A stretch of DNA of 64,000 bases from Arthrobacter_B sp038069765. GTDB taxonomy: Bacteria; Actinomycetota; Actinomycetes; Actinomycetales; Micrococcaceae. A program made the translations under genes and the position numbers. The notes below the pieces were generated by a model that was given only the letters and a program-made list of their open reading frames with translations, was not told the origin of the DNA and ran no database searches. Within the stretch, counting starts at the first letter, position 1. The number at the start of each line of letters is the position of its first letter. Below are positions 56,395 to 64,000 of this stretch, in pieces. The stretch is taken from positions 1-64,000 of the forward strand of contig NZ_JBBPFS010000003.1 of assembly GCF_038069765.1 (NCBI RefSeq). The letters run 5' to 3'.

Positions 56395-57570
56395 CTAGAG
56401 CCCCAGTTCGCGCGCAATCAGCATCAGCTGGACTTCGGTGGTGCCCTCGCCCACTTCGAGGATCTTGGAGTCGCGGTAGTGGCGGGCCACCCGGAACTCG
56501 TTGATGAAGCCGTAGCCGCCGAAAATCTGCGTGGCGTCGCGGGCGTTGTCCATCGCCGCTTCGCCCGCCACCAGCTTGGCCATGGCAGCCTGCGTCTTGA
56601 ACGGCTTGCCGGCCAGCATCCGGGCCGCGGCGTCGTAGTACGCCAGCCGGGCGGTGTGGGCGCGGGTCTGCATGCGGGCGATCTTGAAGGAAATGGCCTG
56701 GTTGGTGCCGATGGCCGCGCCAAACTGTTCCCGCTCCTTGGCGTACCGCAGTGCCTCTTCCACACAGCCCTGTGCTGCGCCCGTGGCAAGGGCGGCGATG
56801 GCGATGCGTCCTTCATCGAGGATCTGCAGGAAGTTCGCATAACCGCGTCCCTCGGCGCCAAGCAGGTTCGCTTCCGGGACGCGCACATTCTCCAGCGTCA
56901 GCGGATGGGTGTCCGAGGCGTTCCAGCCCACCTTGTTATAGGCCTTTTCAGCGGTGAACCCCGGTGTGCCGGCGGGGACCAGAATCGTGGAGATCTGCTT
57001 TTTGACCCTGGTGCCCCCGGCACCATCCGGGACTTCGGTGGTGCCGGTGACGGCGGTGACGGTGACCAGGCGCGTGATGTCGGTGCCGGAGTTGGTGATG
57101 AACTGCTTGCTTCCGTTGATCACCCATTCTCCGTTGTCCCGGTAGGCCTTTGTCCGGGTGCCGCCGGCATCGGATCCGGCTTCGGACTCGGTCAGGCCGA
57201 AGCCGGCGAGCGCCTCGCCGGAGGCCAGCATCGGCAGCCACTGCTGCTTCTGCTCCTCGGTGCCGAACCGATAGATGGGCATGGCGCCGAGGGACACCCC
57301 CGCCTCCAGGGTGATGGCCACCGACTGGTCCACCCGGGCCAGCTGCTCCAGGGCCAGGGCGAGGGCAAAGTAGTCGCCGCCCATTCCGCCGTATTCCTCC
57401 GGGAACGGCAGGCCGAACAGGCCCATCTCGCCCATCTGTGCCACCACCTTGTACGGGAAGCTGTGCTCCTCGTCGTGCTGCGCGGACACGGGGGCCACTA
57501 CGGTGTCCGCGAAGTCGCGGACCATGTTCACCAGATCCTGGTAGTCCTCGCTCAGTTCAAAGTCCGGCAT
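56395..57570 (-). CDS. Acyl-CoA dehydrogenase (FadE19-like)
   Basis: 391 aa. FAD-binding and substrate segments: PFPEEYGGMGGDYFALALALEQLAR, LTESEAGSDAGGTRTKA, TLENVRVPEANLLG, YAKEREQFG and GGYGFINEFRVARHYRDSKI. The C-terminal GEGTTEVQ places a catalytic-type Glu at the usual position, whereas isovaleryl-CoA dehydrogenases usually carry Ala there and use another Glu. It probably oxidises a branched or short acyl-CoA in this operon, but isovaleryl-CoA specificity is not settled by sequence. It follows the carboxylase alpha gene by 27 bp. Confidence 0.9.
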   Translation of the reverse strand: MPDFELSEDYQDLVNMVRDFADTVVAPVSAQHDEEHSFPYKVVAQMGEMGLFGLPFPEEYGGMGGDYFALALALEQLARVDQSVAITLEAGVSLGAMPIYRFGTEEQKQQWLPMLASGEALAGFGLTESEAGSDAGGTRTKAYRDNGEWVINGSKQFITNSGTDITRLVTVTAVTGTTEVPDGAGGTRVKKQISTILVPAGTPGFTAEKAYNKVGWNASDTHPLTLENVRVPEANLLGAEGRGYANFLQILDEGRIAIAALATGAAQGCVEEALRYAKEREQFGAAIGTNQAISFKIARMQTRAHTARLAYYDAAARMLAGKPFKTQAAMAKLVAGEAAMDNARDATQIFGGYGFINEFRVARHYRDSKILEVGEGTTEVQLMLIARELGL

Positions 57571-57597
57571 GTCCTGCTCCTTTGGGAAGGCGTTGCA

Positions 57598-59790
57598 TCA
57601 GTTGTCGTTGGTGGCTGCTGCTGGGTTAATTGCTGCTGCTGGGTTGGTTGCTTCGAGGCTGACCGGGTGGTCGGCGGGTTCCGGGGTCACCACGGCCAGG
57701 ACCTGGTCCGCTTTAACCAGATCGCCGGGCTGCAGGTTCAGGGACACTACGCCGGAGGCCGGAGCGGTGAGCTGGTGTTCCATCTTCATGGCTTCCACGC
57801 TCAGCAGCGGCTGGCCCGCGGTGACCCGGTCGCCGTCGGTGACTGCCACGGCCGTGACCGTGCCGGGCATCGGCGAGCGCAGCACCGGATCGGCGGCCCC
57901 TTCAGCACGGCCGGCCGCCGCACGGCCCGCGGCCAGCAGCTCGGCGCGGGTCCGTCTGCGAAGTGCGGCGGCATACCCGGCATCGGCAACCCAAACCGTG
58001 TCCGGTGCCTTCCCCGTCCCGGGAACCGACACCAAGGTGACAGGGTGCGTGACGCCGTCCAGCGTTACCAGGGAGCGGTCCCCGTCCCGCAGCAGCGAAG
58101 CGCGCCGCTCGGGTCCGCCGTTCACGCTGACGGTGGTGTCCTGTTTGCTGCTGCGGACGGTGACGACGTCGTCGTCTGTTCCCGGGGCGACGGCGGCGAA
58201 CGTGAGGGTGAGCGGGCGGCGGGCTCCCACCCGCCAGCCGTCGGCACGGTGCCAGGGCGAGGGCTCCGGGTCAGGGGCTCCCTGTCGGGCGTTGTACTGC
58301 CCGGTGTTGCGCTTCCCGGGGTCGCCGCTCCCGGAATTCGCCCGGCCGGAGTCCGCCGGGCCGGCCAGGCCCGCGGCCTGCATCAGTGCTGCCGCAGCGA
58401 GCTCCGCCTCGGAGGGGCTGCGGAACTGCAGCCCGGGAAGCTTGCGCTCGATCATGGTGGTGTCCAGCCGTCCGGCCCGGACGTCGGGGTCGTTGATCAG
58501 TAGGCGCAGGTACTCGGTGTTGGTTCCAATGCCCAGGATGAGGGTCTGAGCCAGGGCGGCGTCCAGCCGGTCCAGCGCCGTGTTCCGGTCCGGGCCCCAG
58601 GCAATGACCTTGGCCAGCATCGGGTCGTAGCTGGAGGACACGGCCAGGCCCTGCAGCAGGGAAGAATCCACGCGGATGCCCTCCCCGGCAGGCTCGTGCA
58701 GGGTGTGGACGCGGCCGGAGGTGGGCAGGAAGTCCCGCGCCGGGTTCTCGGCATACACCCGTGCCTCCACGGCGTGGCCGGTCAGCCGGACGTCCGCCTG
58801 GGCCAGCTGCAGCTTTTCGCCGGCGGCAATCCGGATTTGTTCCTCCACCAAATCCAGCCCGGTGACCATTTCCGTTACCGGATGCTCCACCTGCAGCCGG
58901 GTGTTCATTTCCATGAAGAAGAACTCTCCGGGCGAGGCGTCGGAGACAAGGAACTCCACGGTTCCGGCCCCGGTGTAGTCCACGGAGCGCGCGGCGTCGC
59001 AGGCAGCCTCGCCGATCCGCGCCCTGATGGCTTCGTCCAGCAGCATGGACGGCGCCTCCTCGATGACCTTCTGGTGGCGGCGCTGCAGGGAACACTCGCG
59101 CTCCCCCAGATGGATGACGTTTCCGTGCGTGTCGGCCAGGATCTGCACCTCGATGTGCCGGGGCACGCTGATCAGCCGTTCCAGGAACAGGGTGTCGTCG
59201 CCGAAGGCGGAGGCCGCCACGCGGCGGGCCGTGGGCAGCACCGCCGGCAGGTCCTCCGCCCGCTGCACGGCGTGCATCCCCTTGCCGCCTCCCCCGGCGG
59301 AGGGCTTGATCAGCAGCGGGAAGCCCACGTTGGCCGCCGCTGCGATGAGCTGCTCGTCGCTCAGGCCCGGTTCGGCGATGCCCGGCACCACGGGGACCCC
59401 GTGCGAGGAGACGTGGTTCTTGGACCGGATCTTGTCCCCCATGACGTCCAAGGCACCCACCCCGGGGCCAATGAAGACAATTCCCTCCGCTTCCAGCGCC
59501 CGCGCAAAGTCGGCGCTTTCGCTGAGGAAGCCGTAGCCGGGATGCACGGCTGAAGCTCCGGCGGCCCGGCACGCGGCCAAGACGGCGTCCACGTTCAGGT
59601 AGCTCTCCCGCGGGGTGGCCGGACCCAGCCGAACGGCGATGTCCGCCTCCCGCACGTGCCGGGCCCCGGCGTCGTCGTCGCTGTAGACGGCCGCGGAGCG
59701 TATGCCCAGCCGGCGCAGGGTGGCGATGATGCGGCAGGCAATCTCGCCGCGGTTGGCCACCAGGACGGTGTCAAAGAGTGCGTTGGTCAT
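57598..59790 (-). CDS. Acyl-CoA carboxylase alpha subunit (biotin carboxylase + biotin carrier), AccA1/MccA-like
   Basis: 730 aa. Biotin carboxylase N-domain (VLVANRGEIACRIIATLRRLG), ATP-grasp (KPSAGGGGKGMHAV, about 165), FFMEMNTRLQVEHPVTEMVTG, a middle BT-like domain, and a C-terminal biotinyl domain with the biotin site EAMKMEH (Lys about residue 669). The C-terminal tail carries a duplicated NPAAA motif from an 18-bp DNA repeat. With the beta subunit it should carboxylate 3-methylcrotonyl-CoA in leucine breakdown; related enzymes accept propionyl- or acetyl-CoA. It starts 6 bp after the beta gene. Confidence 0.93.
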   Translation of the reverse strand: MTNALFDTVLVANRGEIACRIIATLRRLGIRSAAVYSDDDAGARHVREADIAVRLGPATPRESYLNVDAVLAACRAAGASAVHPGYGFLSESADFARALEAEGIVFIGPGVGALDVMGDKIRSKNHVSSHGVPVVPGIAEPGLSDEQLIAAAANVGFPLLIKPSAGGGGKGMHAVQRAEDLPAVLPTARRVAASAFGDDTLFLERLISVPRHIEVQILADTHGNVIHLGERECSLQRRHQKVIEEAPSMLLDEAIRARIGEAACDAARSVDYTGAGTVEFLVSDASPGEFFFMEMNTRLQVEHPVTEMVTGLDLVEEQIRIAAGEKLQLAQADVRLTGHAVEARVYAENPARDFLPTSGRVHTLHEPAGEGIRVDSSLLQGLAVSSSYDPMLAKVIAWGPDRNTALDRLDAALAQTLILGIGTNTEYLRLLINDPDVRAGRLDTTMIERKLPGLQFRSPSEAELAAAALMQAAGLAGPADSGRANSGSGDPGKRNTGQYNARQGAPDPEPSPWHRADGWRVGARRPLTLTFAAVAPGTDDDVVTVRSSKQDTTVSVNGGPERRASLLRDGDRSLVTLDGVTHPVTLVSVPGTGKAPDTVWVADAGYAAALRRRTRAELLAAGRAAAGRAEGAADPVLRSPMPGTVTAVAVTDGDRVTAGQPLLSVEAMKMEHQLTAPASGVVSLNLQPGDLVKADQVLAVVTPEPADHPVSLEATNPAAAINPAAATNDN

Positions 59791-59796
59791 ATCCGC

Positions 59797-61401
59797 TCAC
59801 ATCCGGAACAGGCCGAAGGAGGTCTCCGGCAGCGGGGCGTTGGCGCACACGTCCAGGGCCAGGCCCAGGACGGTGCGGGTATCCGCCGGGTCGATGACGC
59901 CGTCGTCCCACAGCCGGGCCGTGGAATAGTACGGGCTGCCCTGGGTTTCATACGTGTCGCGGATGGGTGCCTTGAACGCTTCTTCGTGCTCGGTGCTCCA
60001 GTGCTCGCCGCGGGATTCGAGCTGGTCCCGCTTGACGGTGGCCAGGACCGAGGAGGCCTGCGCCCCGCCCATCACCGAGATCCGCGCAGCCGGCCACATC
60101 CACAGAAAGCGCGGGCTGTAGGCCCGCCCGCACATGGAATAGTTGCCGGCCCCGAAGGAACCGCCCACCACCACGGTCAGCTTGGGAACCCGGGCGGTGG
60201 CGACGGCGGTGACCATCTTGGCGCCGTTCTTGGCAATTCCGCCGGCCTCGTAGTCCCGGCCCACCATGAAGCCGGAAATGTTCTGCAGGAAGATCAGCGG
60301 GATGCCGCGCTGGTCGCAGAGCTCGATAAAGTGGGCGCCCTTGAGCGCGGACTCGGAGAACAGCACGCCGTTGTTGGCTACGATCCCCACCCGGTGGCCG
60401 TGCAGCCGGGCGAAGCCGGTGACCAGGGTGGCGCCGTACTCCTTCTTGAATTCGGAGAACTCGCTGCCGTCCACCAGCCGGGCGATCAGTTCGCGCACGT
60501 CGTACGGGGTCTGCAGGTCAGCGGGCACGGTGCCGTAGATTTCCTCCCCGGAGTGCGACGGCGGCCGGCCCGGCAGGATTTCCCAGGCCGGTTCCTGGGC
60601 CGGGAAGGTCTCCACGATGCTGCGCACGATTTCCAGGGCATGCGCATCGTTGTCGGCCAGGTGATCGGTGACTCCGCTGATCCGCGAGTGCAGGTCCCCG
60701 CCGCCGAGTTCCTCAGCGGTGACGATTTCACCGATGGCGGCCTTCACCAGCGGCGGGCCGCCCAGGAAGATGGTGCCCTGGTTGCGCACGATGACGGTTT
60801 CGTCGCTCATGGCCGGAACATAGGCGCCTCCGGCGGTGCAGGACCCCAGGACCGCGGCGATCTGCGGAATCTTGCGGGCTGACATCTGCGCCTGGTTGAA
60901 AAAAATGCGCCCGAAATGCTCCCGGTCCGGAAAGACGTCATCCTGCCGGGGCAGGAACGCACCGCCGGAATCCACCAGGTAGATACACGGCAGCCGGTTC
61001 TCCAGCGCGATTTCCTGGGCCCGCAGGTGCTTTTTGACCGTCATCGGATAGTAGGTGCCGCCTTTGACGGTGGCGTCGTTGGACAGGACCATCACGTGCC
61101 GGCCCTGAACCAGGCCGATGCCCGCGATCAGTCCGGCGCCGGGGCACTCGTCGTCGTACATGCCGTTGGCGGCCAGCGGTGCGATCTCCAGGAAGGGGCT
61201 GCCCTCGTCCAGCAGCCGGTCCACGCGGTCGCGCGGCAGCAGCTTGCCCCGGGCGGTGTGCCGTTCCCGTGACCGTTCCGGCCCGCCCAGTGCTGCCTCA
61301 GCGAGCCGCTTGCGCAGGTCCTGGGCCAGCTGGCTTTGAACGGACGCGTTGCGGGCGTAGTCCGGTGATGCAGGGTCCAGCCGGGTTGCAAGGGTCTCCA
61401 T
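59797..61401 (-). CDS. Acyl-CoA carboxylase beta subunit (carboxyltransferase), AccD1/MccB-like
   Basis: 534 aa, both carboxyltransferase halves. N-half: RGKLLPRDRVDRLLDEGSPFLEI, MVLSNDATVKGGTYYPMTVKKHLRAQEIA and DSGGAFLPRQDDVFPD. C-half: QNISGFMVGRDYEAGGIAKNGAKMV, VVVGGSFGAGNYSMCGRAYSPRFLWMWPAARISVMGG. The GGTYYP and CGRAYSPRF signatures favour methylcrotonyl-CoA carboxylase. First gene of the minus-strand operon, divergent from the TetR gene. Two matched operators lie 58-98 bp upstream of its ATG. Confidence 0.94.
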   Translation of the reverse strand: METLATRLDPASPDYARNASVQSQLAQDLRKRLAEAALGGPERSRERHTARGKLLPRDRVDRLLDEGSPFLEIAPLAANGMYDDECPGAGLIAGIGLVQGRHVMVLSNDATVKGGTYYPMTVKKHLRAQEIALENRLPCIYLVDSGGAFLPRQDDVFPDREHFGRIFFNQAQMSARKIPQIAAVLGSCTAGGAYVPAMSDETVIVRNQGTIFLGGPPLVKAAIGEIVTAEELGGGDLHSRISGVTDHLADNDAHALEIVRSIVETFPAQEPAWEILPGRPPSHSGEEIYGTVPADLQTPYDVRELIARLVDGSEFSEFKKEYGATLVTGFARLHGHRVGIVANNGVLFSESALKGAHFIELCDQRGIPLIFLQNISGFMVGRDYEAGGIAKNGAKMVTAVATARVPKLTVVVGGSFGAGNYSMCGRAYSPRFLWMWPAARISVMGGAQASSVLATVKRDQLESRGEHWSTEHEEAFKAPIRDTYETQGSPYYSTARLWDDGVIDPADTRTVLGLALDVCANAPLPETSFGLFRM

Positions 61402-61458
61402 CGACGTCTCTCTCTCAACGGGCTGCCGCCGACGGGGTTACCGGAAGACCAGCTGCCA

Positions 61459-61499
61459 GTTAATGGCCACTAACTCAAATCAGGTTATTGGTTATTAAC
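61459..61499. promoter_or_regulatory. Two tandem 16-bp operators between carboxylase operon and TetR gene
   Basis: GTTAATGGCCACTAAC (61459-61474) is symmetric at 14 of 16 positions. GTTATTGGTTATTAAC (61484-61499) has the same outer GTTA...TAAC arms. Both fit GTTANTGGYYAYTAAC and their centres are 25 bp apart. This is the expected architecture for a TetR-family dimer controlling its own gene and the divergent operon. Confidence 0.78.
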
Positions 61500-61557
61500 T
61501 CAGCTGTCCACCACAATGGAAGCTGCTCGTGAAATAAAAACTGCCGGAAAGGTTGGC

Positions 61558-62211
61558 ATGGACGCAGCGAAAGAAGACGCACCAGCAGCCCCGCCCGGAA
61601 GGGACCTGCCGCTGCCCGCCGCCCGCACCACCGGACGAAGCCTGGCCAAGGCCTCCCGCCGGGCCGCGATGCTCGACGCCGCGGCGGCCCTTTTCGCCGA
61701 ACGCGGCTACAACGGTGTGTCGATTGAAGAACTTGGAGCGGCTACGGGTGTCAGCGGCCCTGCCGTGTACCGGCATTTCAGCGGCAAGCCCGCCGTGCTG
61801 TCCGCTCTGCTCGTCGGAGTGAGCGAGGATCTGCTGGCCGGCGGAAAAGCCGTGGTCGCCGAGTCGGCCACCGCTGACGCGGCGCTGCGCGGACTGGTGG
61901 AGTTCCATGTGGACTTCGCCCTGCGCCAGGCCAATGTGATCCGGGTCCACGACCGCGATTTGAACAGCCTGCCGGAGGACGATGAACGCGCGGTGCGCTC
62001 GCTCCAGCGCCAGTATGTGGAGGTGTGGGTTGATGCCCTGTCCGCCCTGCATCCGGACTGCGGCCTGCCGCTGCTGCGGCACCGGGCGCAGGCGGTCTTC
62101 GGACTGATCAACTCCACGTCCCATACCCTGCACGGAAAAATGAAGGCCCGGGAGATGGCGCGGCTGCGGTCGCTGCTGGAAACAATGGCCTGGGCCGCCC
62201 TGAATGCCTAG
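61558..62211 (+). CDS. TetR family transcriptional regulator of the leucine operon (Rv2506-like)
   Basis: 217 aa from the ATG preceded by GGAAAGG at about 5 nt; an upstream ATG (61516) has no ribosome-binding site. N-terminal HTH (about 33-80) with AMLDAAAALFAERGYNGVSIEELGAATGVSGPAVYRHFSGK. The C-terminal ligand domain matches the FadR/KstR2-like type (LVEFHVDFALRQANVIRVHDRD). Likely represses itself and the divergent acyl-CoA operon, releasing DNA on binding an acyl-CoA intermediate. Position matches Rv2506 of M. tuberculosis. Confidence 0.91.
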   Translation: MDAAKEDAPAAPPGRDLPLPAARTTGRSLAKASRRAAMLDAAAALFAERGYNGVSIEELGAATGVSGPAVYRHFSGKPAVLSALLVGVSEDLLAGGKAVVAESATADAALRGLVEFHVDFALRQANVIRVHDRDLNSLPEDDERAVRSLQRQYVEVWVDALSALHPDCGLPLLRHRAQAVFGLINSTSHTLHGKMKAREMARLRSLLETMAWAALNA

Positions 62212-62248
62212 TAGTCTGAACCAAACCCCTCGAGCAGAAAGACCTGCT

Positions 62249-62716
62249 GTGATTGAGCTTCGTGCCGTAGTTCCCGCCGATTTGGATGAATTCTTTTCCC
62301 ATCAGCTGGATCCAAGCGCCAACCATATGGCGGCGTTTGCCGCTAAAAATCCCTCTGACCGCGGTGTGTTTGATCACCACTGGCAGAACATCCTGAATGA
62401 CCCCACCATCACGGTGCGCACGATTGTGGCCGACGGCGACGTCGTCGGCAGCATCCTGGCCTACCGCGAAGGCGGCGTCCCGGAGATCAGCTACTGGGTG
62501 GACACCGCCCGCTGGGGCCAGGGAATCACCACGGCCGCCGTTGGGCAGTTCCTGCAGGAATTCTCCGAACGCCCGATTCGTGCCCGCGCCGTGGCCGACA
62601 ACGTCAGCTCCATCGCCATCCTGGAAAAATACGGCTTCACTGTCGTGGGCGAAACGCAGGGCTTCGCCAATGCCCGCGGTGCCGTGGTGCGCGAACTCGA
62701 GCTCGAACTGGCCTAA
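62249..62716 (+). CDS. GNAT family N-acetyltransferase (RimJ/RimL-like)
   Basis: 155 aa from GTG (IELRAVVPADLDEFF follows). The acetyl-CoA binding segment is EISYWVDTARWGQGITTAAVGQFL, followed by RARAVADNVSSIAILEKYGFTVVGE, typical of RimJ/RimL-type acetyltransferases. The ribosome-binding site is weak; an alternative ATG at 62204 would overlap the TetR stop and suggest coupling. Substrate unknown. It ends at a bidirectional terminator. Confidence 0.85.
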   Translation: MIELRAVVPADLDEFFSHQLDPSANHMAAFAAKNPSDRGVFDHHWQNILNDPTITVRTIVADGDVVGSILAYREGGVPEISYWVDTARWGQGITTAAVGQFLQEFSERPIRARAVADNVSSIAILEKYGFTVVGETQGFANARGAVVRELELELA

Positions 62717-62790
62717 CAGGCACTGCCGGCTGCTCCCGGGCCTTGCCCGGACCAGGCACCCGCCGCGAACAGGCCCTGCCGCTATGTGAG

Positions 62791-62824
62791 AAGCCCGCCG
62801 CCGGAGATTTCCGGCGGCGGGCTT
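62791..62824. terminator. Bidirectional hairpin terminator, GNAT gene / E2 gene
   Basis: Perfect 14-bp arms AAGCCCGCCGCCGG and CCGGCGGCGGGCTT with a 6-nt AGATTT loop, between convergent genes. U-tracts are short (TT), so efficiency is uncertain. Confidence 0.8.
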
Positions 62825-62848
62825 CGTCGTTCCTGCAATCCTGACCTG

Positions 62849-64000
62849 TTACATCAGGGCCAGCGCCATCGCCGGTTCCGCCAGAACCGCTCCCACGTCG
62901 CTGAGGAACCGGGCACCCTGTTCGCCGTCCACCAGCCGGTGGTCGAAGGACAGGCTCAGGGTCATGACCTTCCGCAGGGCAATTCCGCCTTCAAAGGCCC
63001 ACGGCTGTTCCCGGACAGCGCCCAGCGCCAGGATGGCCGCTTCACCCGGATTCAGGATGGGCGTTCCGGCATCAACCCCGAAGACCCCCACGTTGGAGAT
63101 CGAGAAGGTCCCGCCCGCCAGGTCCGCCGGGGTGGTCTTTCCGGCACGGGCGGTCCGGGTCAGGGATCCCAGCGCTTCGGCCAGGTCGCGGAGCCCCAGT
63201 GTCTGGGCATCCTTGATATTGGGAACCATCAGCCCCCGCGGAGTGGCTGCGGCAATGCCCAGGTTCACGTAGTGGTACTGGATGATCTCCCTGGCCGCTT
63301 CATCCCAGCGGGAATTCAGCGTCGGATGCTTGCTCAGGGCCAGGCACGCGGCCTTGGCGGCCAGAGTGAGCGGCGTGAGCTTCACGCCTTCGAAGGCAGG
63401 CTTCCGGCGCAGGCGCTCCAGCAGTTCGGTCGATTCCGTGACATCAACGGTCAGGAACACCGTCACATGCGGAGCGGTAAACGCACTGGCCACCATGGCA
63501 GCGGCCGTGTGCTTGCGCATTCCGGCGATCGGAATCCGTTCCTCCCGGACGCCCTGCCCGTCCGCGGCGGCGTTCGACGGCGCGGCTGGCAGGCCCGACG
63601 ACGCCGGTGCCTGTTCCTGTTCCGTCGCCTGGCGGGTCGGCTGTCCTGCCGCCTCCGCTGCCGCGGTGACGTCTGAGCGGACAATCAGCCCGTCGGGACC
63701 GGTTCCCTCCACAAGGTCCAAGGTGATGCCCAGGTCCCGGGCCAGTTTCCGGACCGGCGGTGTTGACCGCGGTCGGTCCTTGGACCGGTTCCCCGCCGCG
63801 GCGATTCTCTCCTGGTGCGGGTCCGCGGGAGCGGGAGCCGGAGCCGGCGGAACGGGAGGTGCCGGAGCAGGGGCAACCGGTGCCGGAGCGGGCGGTGCGG
63901 CCGCGGCGGGTGCACCGGGTACAACGGGTTCAGCTGGTGCGGAGCCGGCAGCCGGTGCGTGCGGCTGGTCTCCCGTGAGCCAGCGCCGCCGGGCCGGGCG
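62849..64000 (-). CDS. 2-oxoacid dehydrogenase E2 acyltransferase, partial (BkdC-like)
   Basis: Open through the window edge; 383 codons visible, the N-terminal lipoyl domain lies beyond 64000. In order: a Pro/Ala linker, the E3-binding domain (STPPVRKLARDLGITLD, GTGPDGLIVRSDV), a second linker, and the catalytic CAT domain ending with the active-site SFDHRLVDGEQGARFL (His and Asp of HxxxDG). It is an E2 of pyruvate-, 2-oxoglutarate- or branched-chain 2-oxoacid dehydrogenase. Proximity to a leucine operon and the matching M. tuberculosis bkdABC order favour branched-chain, by inference. Confidence 0.9.
   Translation of the reverse strand, partial: RPARRRWLTGDQPHAPAAGSAPAEPVVPGAPAAAAPPAPAPVAPAPAPPVPPAPAPAPADPHQERIAAAGNRSKDRPRSTPPVRKLARDLGITLDLVEGTGPDGLIVRSDVTAAAEAAGQPTRQATEQEQAPASSGLPAAPSNAAADGQGVREERIPIAGMRKHTAAAMVASAFTAPHVTVFLTVDVTESTELLERLRRKPAFEGVKLTPLTLAAKAACLALSKHPTLNSRWDEAAREIIQYHYVNLGIAAATPRGLMVPNIKDAQTLGLRDLAEALGSLTRTARAGKTTPADLAGGTFSISNVGVFGVDAGTPILNPGEAAILALGAVREQPWAFEGGIALRKVMTLSLSFDHRLVDGEQGARFLSDVGAVLAEPAMALALM

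Noticed and set aside
55447..58503. 1018-codon open frame antisense to the CoA-transferase, dehydrogenase and carboxylase genes
   Set aside because: Covers several well-identified genes on the opposite strand and has no recognisable motif; a codon-bias shadow.
1..64000. Possible CRISPR array, prophage or insertion sequence
   Set aside because: No regularly spaced repeats, transposase, integrase or phage structural genes were seen; the window is conserved core chromosome with small insertions.

Overview
The window looks like core chromosome of a high-GC Gram-positive actinobacterium. The best fit is Arthrobacter or a close relative in the Micrococcaceae. This rests on gene order and protein family resemblance, not on a database search. 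Gene order on the minus strand follows the backbone known from Mycobacterium tuberculosis: dxr, rseP/rip1, ispG, GNAT, proS, rimP, nusA, ylxR, infB, rbfA, truB, ribF, rpsO, pnp, M16 peptidase, dapB, dapA, rnj, ftsK, pgsA, clgR, recA, recX. I see no rRNA, convincing tRNA, CRISPR array, transposase, integrase or prophage gene.

Layout. 0-2.3 kb: two paralogous secreted lytic-transglycosylase-like proteins. 2.3-5.1 kb: recX and recA with a LexA box, a DUF3046 gene and a MarR regulator. 5.2-9.9 kb: clgR, a CinA-type amidase, pgsA and ftsK. 9.9-15.2 kb: RNase J and the lysine/diaminopimelate genes dapA and dapB, split by two membrane-protein genes. 15.2-23.6 kb: a molybdenum-cofactor block (moaE, mog/moaB, moaC, moeA, a tyrosine phosphatase, a membrane-bound sulfite-oxidase-type enzyme, modB, modA, then divergent moaA and moaD). 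23.7-39.1 kb: RNA and translation genes (M16 peptidase, pnp, rpsO, ribF, truB, rbfA, infB, ylxR, nusA, rimP) interrupted by small membrane proteins and an aminotransferase. 39.2-46.8 kb: a DUF4439 protein, an aminoglycoside-kinase-like protein, a TauE-type permease, proS, two tandem lipoproteins and a GNAT enzyme. 46.9-52.4 kb: the MEP isoprenoid genes ispG and dxr around an intramembrane protease, with a SatD-like regulator/membrane-protein pair and a YciI protein inserted. 53.4-64 kb: a leucine/branched-chain acyl-CoA catabolic operon (carboxylase beta and alpha, acyl-CoA dehydrogenase, CoA-transferase A and B, MaoC hydratase, CitE-like lyase) divergent from a TetR gene, then a GNAT gene and the truncated E2 subunit of a 2-oxoacid dehydrogenase. 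This matches the order of the M. tuberculosis Rv2495c-Rv2506 region.

The most interesting signals are in the DNA between and around genes. (1) Two intergenic palindromes have the same 22-4-22 architecture but differ at mirrored, compensating positions. (2) An exact tandem duplication of the moaC ribosome-binding site and start codon creates a six-codon leader ORF. (3) A series of TANNNT -10 boxes lies 6-7 nt upstream of start codons, implying leaderless mRNAs. (4) A pair of matching 16-bp operators sits between the TetR gene and the leucine operon. (5) A cluster of palindromes lies upstream of the SatD-like gene. Start codons were re-chosen from overlaps, Shine-Dalgarno (SD) sequences or -10 spacing where the longest open frame looked wrong; such choices are stated.
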